Shown: positions 62,548-64,000 of the stretch, in pieces
Position numbering within the stretch: the stretch's first letter is position 1
Layout of the letters: every line of letters begins with the position of its first letter
DNA from: Pseudomonas fulva 12-X
Lineage (GTDB): Bacteria; Pseudomonadota; Gammaproteobacteria; Pseudomonadales; Pseudomonadaceae
NCBI RefSeq assembly: GCF_000213805.1
Contig: NC_015556.1
Location: forward strand, 2,294,001-2,358,000
DNA: 64,000 bases
Direction: 5' to 3'
Translations under genes and position numbers: made by a program
Notes under the pieces: model-generated
What the model saw: only the letters and a program-made list of their open reading frames with translations
What the model was told of the DNA's origin: nothing
The model's database searches: none

Positions 62548-62677
62548 ATGCAGGCTCGATGCCGGTTGTCGTCAAGCGACGAACCTTAGGGAGGGCGTGG
62601 CGCTTTGTCTATGGTTTGAGGAGCGGCGGTGGCCGGATATTTCCCGGTTAACTGGCGCCTTGGCAAAGAGAACTAAA

Positions 62678-62719
62678 ACTGGTCTATACGAGTTGTTGCT
62701 TTAACTCGTATGTACGAGT
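62678..62719. promoter_or_regulatory. TreR operator candidates
   Basis: A perfect palindrome ACTCGTA-TG-TACGAGT at 62704-62719, and an imperfect version ACTGGTCTATACGAGT at 62678-62693, 26 bp apart and on the same helix face or close to it. They lie between treR and treB, as expected for joint repression. Confidence 0.75.
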
Positions 62720-62785
62720 AAGGTTTGGTCAGGTTGCTACCTATGCCGCTCTCCAAAAACAAAATCCTCGAAGGATAAAAAGCGC

Positions 62786-64000
62786 ATGAGTCACGATTAT
62801 TCAGCCATTGCCCGCGACGTGCTGCAGAGCCTCGGCGGCGTCGACAACGTGGAGCAGGCCGCCCATTGCGTGACGCGCCTGCGCCTGTCCCTCAAGGACT
62901 CGAAAAAGGTCGACGTGGGCACCTTGAACCAGATCGATCTGGTCAAGGGCTCGTTCTTCACCGGCGGCCTGTACCAGGTGGTGATCGGCCCCGGCGATGT
63001 GGAGAAGGTCTATGCCGCGCTACGCGAGCAGACCGGCCTGGCGGCCATGACCATCGCCGATCTCAAGCAGCAGAGCGCTGCCAAGATCAATGGCATGCAG
63101 CGCCTGGTGCGCATCCTCTCCGACGTGTTCATGCCCATCCTGCCGGCGCTGATCATTGCCGGCCTGCTGATGGGAGTGAACAACCTGATCGGCGCCAAGG
63201 GCATGTTCATCGAGGGGGTCACCCTGCTCGAGGCCTATCCGGCGCTGGATGGCGTGTGGAGCCTGATCAACCTGATGGCCAACACCTCGTTCGTGTTCCT
63301 GCCGGCACTAGTCGGATGGTCGGCGGCGAAACGCTTCGGTGGCAGTGAAATCCTCGGCATCGTGCTGGGCCTGATGCTGGTGCACCCGGACCTGCTCAAT
63401 GCCTGGAACTACGGCAAGGTGGTTGCCGGCCTGGGCGATCAGGGCATGCCGTATTTCGATATCTTCGGCTGGTTCAAGATCGAGAAGGTCGGCTATCAGG
63501 GGCAGATCCTGCCGATCCTGCTGGCGGCTTATGTGATGAGCGTGATCGAGAAATGGCTGCGCGCCCGGGTGCCCAATGCCATCCAGCTGCTGGTGGTGCC
63601 GATCACTACCATCGTCATCACCGGCGTATTGGCGCTGGCCCTGATCGGCCCGATCACCCGCCACCTGGGCATCCTGATCACAGAGGGCGTGGTGATGCTG
63701 TTCGATTTCGCGCCGCTGATTGGCGGGGCGATCTTCGGCATGCTCTTCGCGCCGCTGGTAATCACCGGGATGCACCACATGTTCTTGGGCGTGGATCTGC
63801 AATTGATCTCCACCCAGGGTGGCACCTTCATCTGGCCGATGATCGTGATGTCCAACCTGGCCCAGGGCAGCGCCGCGCTCGGGGTGTTCTACATGACCCG
63901 CAACGTACGGGACAAGAGCATGGCGTCCACCTCGGCCATCTCCGCGTATTTCGGCATCACCGAGCCTGCGATGTTCGGCATCAACCTGCGCTACAAATTT
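62786..64000 (+). CDS. treB: PTS trehalose-specific EIIBC (3' end outside window)
   Basis: The N-terminal EIIB domain carries the phosphorylated cysteine in AAHCVTRLRL (C28), then a linker and an EIIC domain of the glucose/sucrose family with membrane helices and GITEPAMFGI. At least 405 residues are present, cut by the window edge. ATG 62786 has AAGGA upstream. It imports and phosphorylates trehalose to trehalose-6-phosphate. It probably continues into a treC-like gene. Confidence 0.92.
   Translation, partial: MSHDYSAIARDVLQSLGGVDNVEQAAHCVTRLRLSLKDSKKVDVGTLNQIDLVKGSFFTGGLYQVVIGPGDVEKVYAALREQTGLAAMTIADLKQQSAAKINGMQRLVRILSDVFMPILPALIIAGLLMGVNNLIGAKGMFIEGVTLLEAYPALDGVWSLINLMANTSFVFLPALVGWSAAKRFGGSEILGIVLGLMLVHPDLLNAWNYGKVVAGLGDQGMPYFDIFGWFKIEKVGYQGQILPILLAAYVMSVIEKWLRARVPNAIQLLVVPITTIVITGVLALALIGPITRHLGILITEGVVMLFDFAPLIGGAIFGMLFAPLVITGMHHMFLGVDLQLISTQGGTFIWPMIVMSNLAQGSAALGVFYMTRNVRDKSMASTSAISAYFGITEPAMFGINLRYKF

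Overview
The window is GC-rich bacterial chromosome, most consistent with a Pseudomonas-type gammaproteobacterium. The indicators are an MvaT-family H-NS analogue, a FecI/FecR/TonB-receptor iron cassette, a very large NdvB/ChvB cyclic glucan synthase, a treR/treB trehalose PTS, a NIT-domain chemoreceptor, lipoproteins and high-GC codon use. Several stretches (about 17.4-21.1 kb, 25.7-26.8 kb, 39.7-40.5 kb) are visibly AT-richer and look acquired. No integrase, transposase, tRNA, rRNA or CRISPR array is visible.

Layout. 0-2.4 kb: YggS-like PLP protein and glyA, followed by a promoter, a strong hairpin and a terminator that together look like an unannotated small RNA. 2.5-7 kb: two tandem paralogous lipoproteins, a NYN-nuclease/LOTUS protein, a short RadC (JAMM) protein, a DUF1349 protein and a GNAT acetyltransferase. 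7-8.9 kb: divergent TetR/MFS pair with palindromic operators. 8.9-13 kb: FecI sigma, FecR anti-sigma and a TonB-dependent transducer-type receptor. 13-17.4 kb: a LysR/FAD-monooxygenase pair and a decayed second receptor, bracketed by a 118-bp direct repeat made from the 3' end of a small gene; then that gene with its operon partner and a structured leader RNA.

17.4-30.4 kb is the most interesting accessory part. It holds (i) an AT-rich two-gene unit, an HD plus GHKL(Hsp90-like) ATPase protein followed by a likely ADP-ribosyltransferase-fold protein, with the look of a conflict/defence system; (ii) a complete His-Xaa-Ser (Hxs) radical-SAM peptide-modification operon hxsD-hxsB-hxsC-hxsA; (iii) an unknown membrane protein whose 3' end overlaps a large Upf1-like SF1 helicase by 115 bp on the opposite strand, with a broken DUF3883 nuclease-like gene beside it.

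30.6-36.7 kb: a two-partner secretion pair, a GLUG-repeat TpsA exoprotein and its TpsB transporter. 37-39.7 kb: small unknown genes, an Arc-type repressor, an MvaT-type protein and a secreted endonuclease I with a C-terminal Ada-like zinc module. 40.5-46.2 kb: NIT-domain chemoreceptor and a multi-PAS hybrid histidine kinase that appears to start at a CTG codon. 46.6-56.5 kb: Crp/Fnr regulator, small proteins including a CsbD-like one, and the 2885-residue glucan synthase, all on the minus strand. 57-59.2 kb: a frameshifted histidine kinase and a stand-alone receiver. 59.5-61.5 kb: an RNA-repair-like pair (HD plus polynucleotide kinase, and RNA ligase). 61.8-64 kb: treR diverging from a truncated treB, with two operator-like palindromes between them.

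All family assignments were made by eye from motifs, without database searches.
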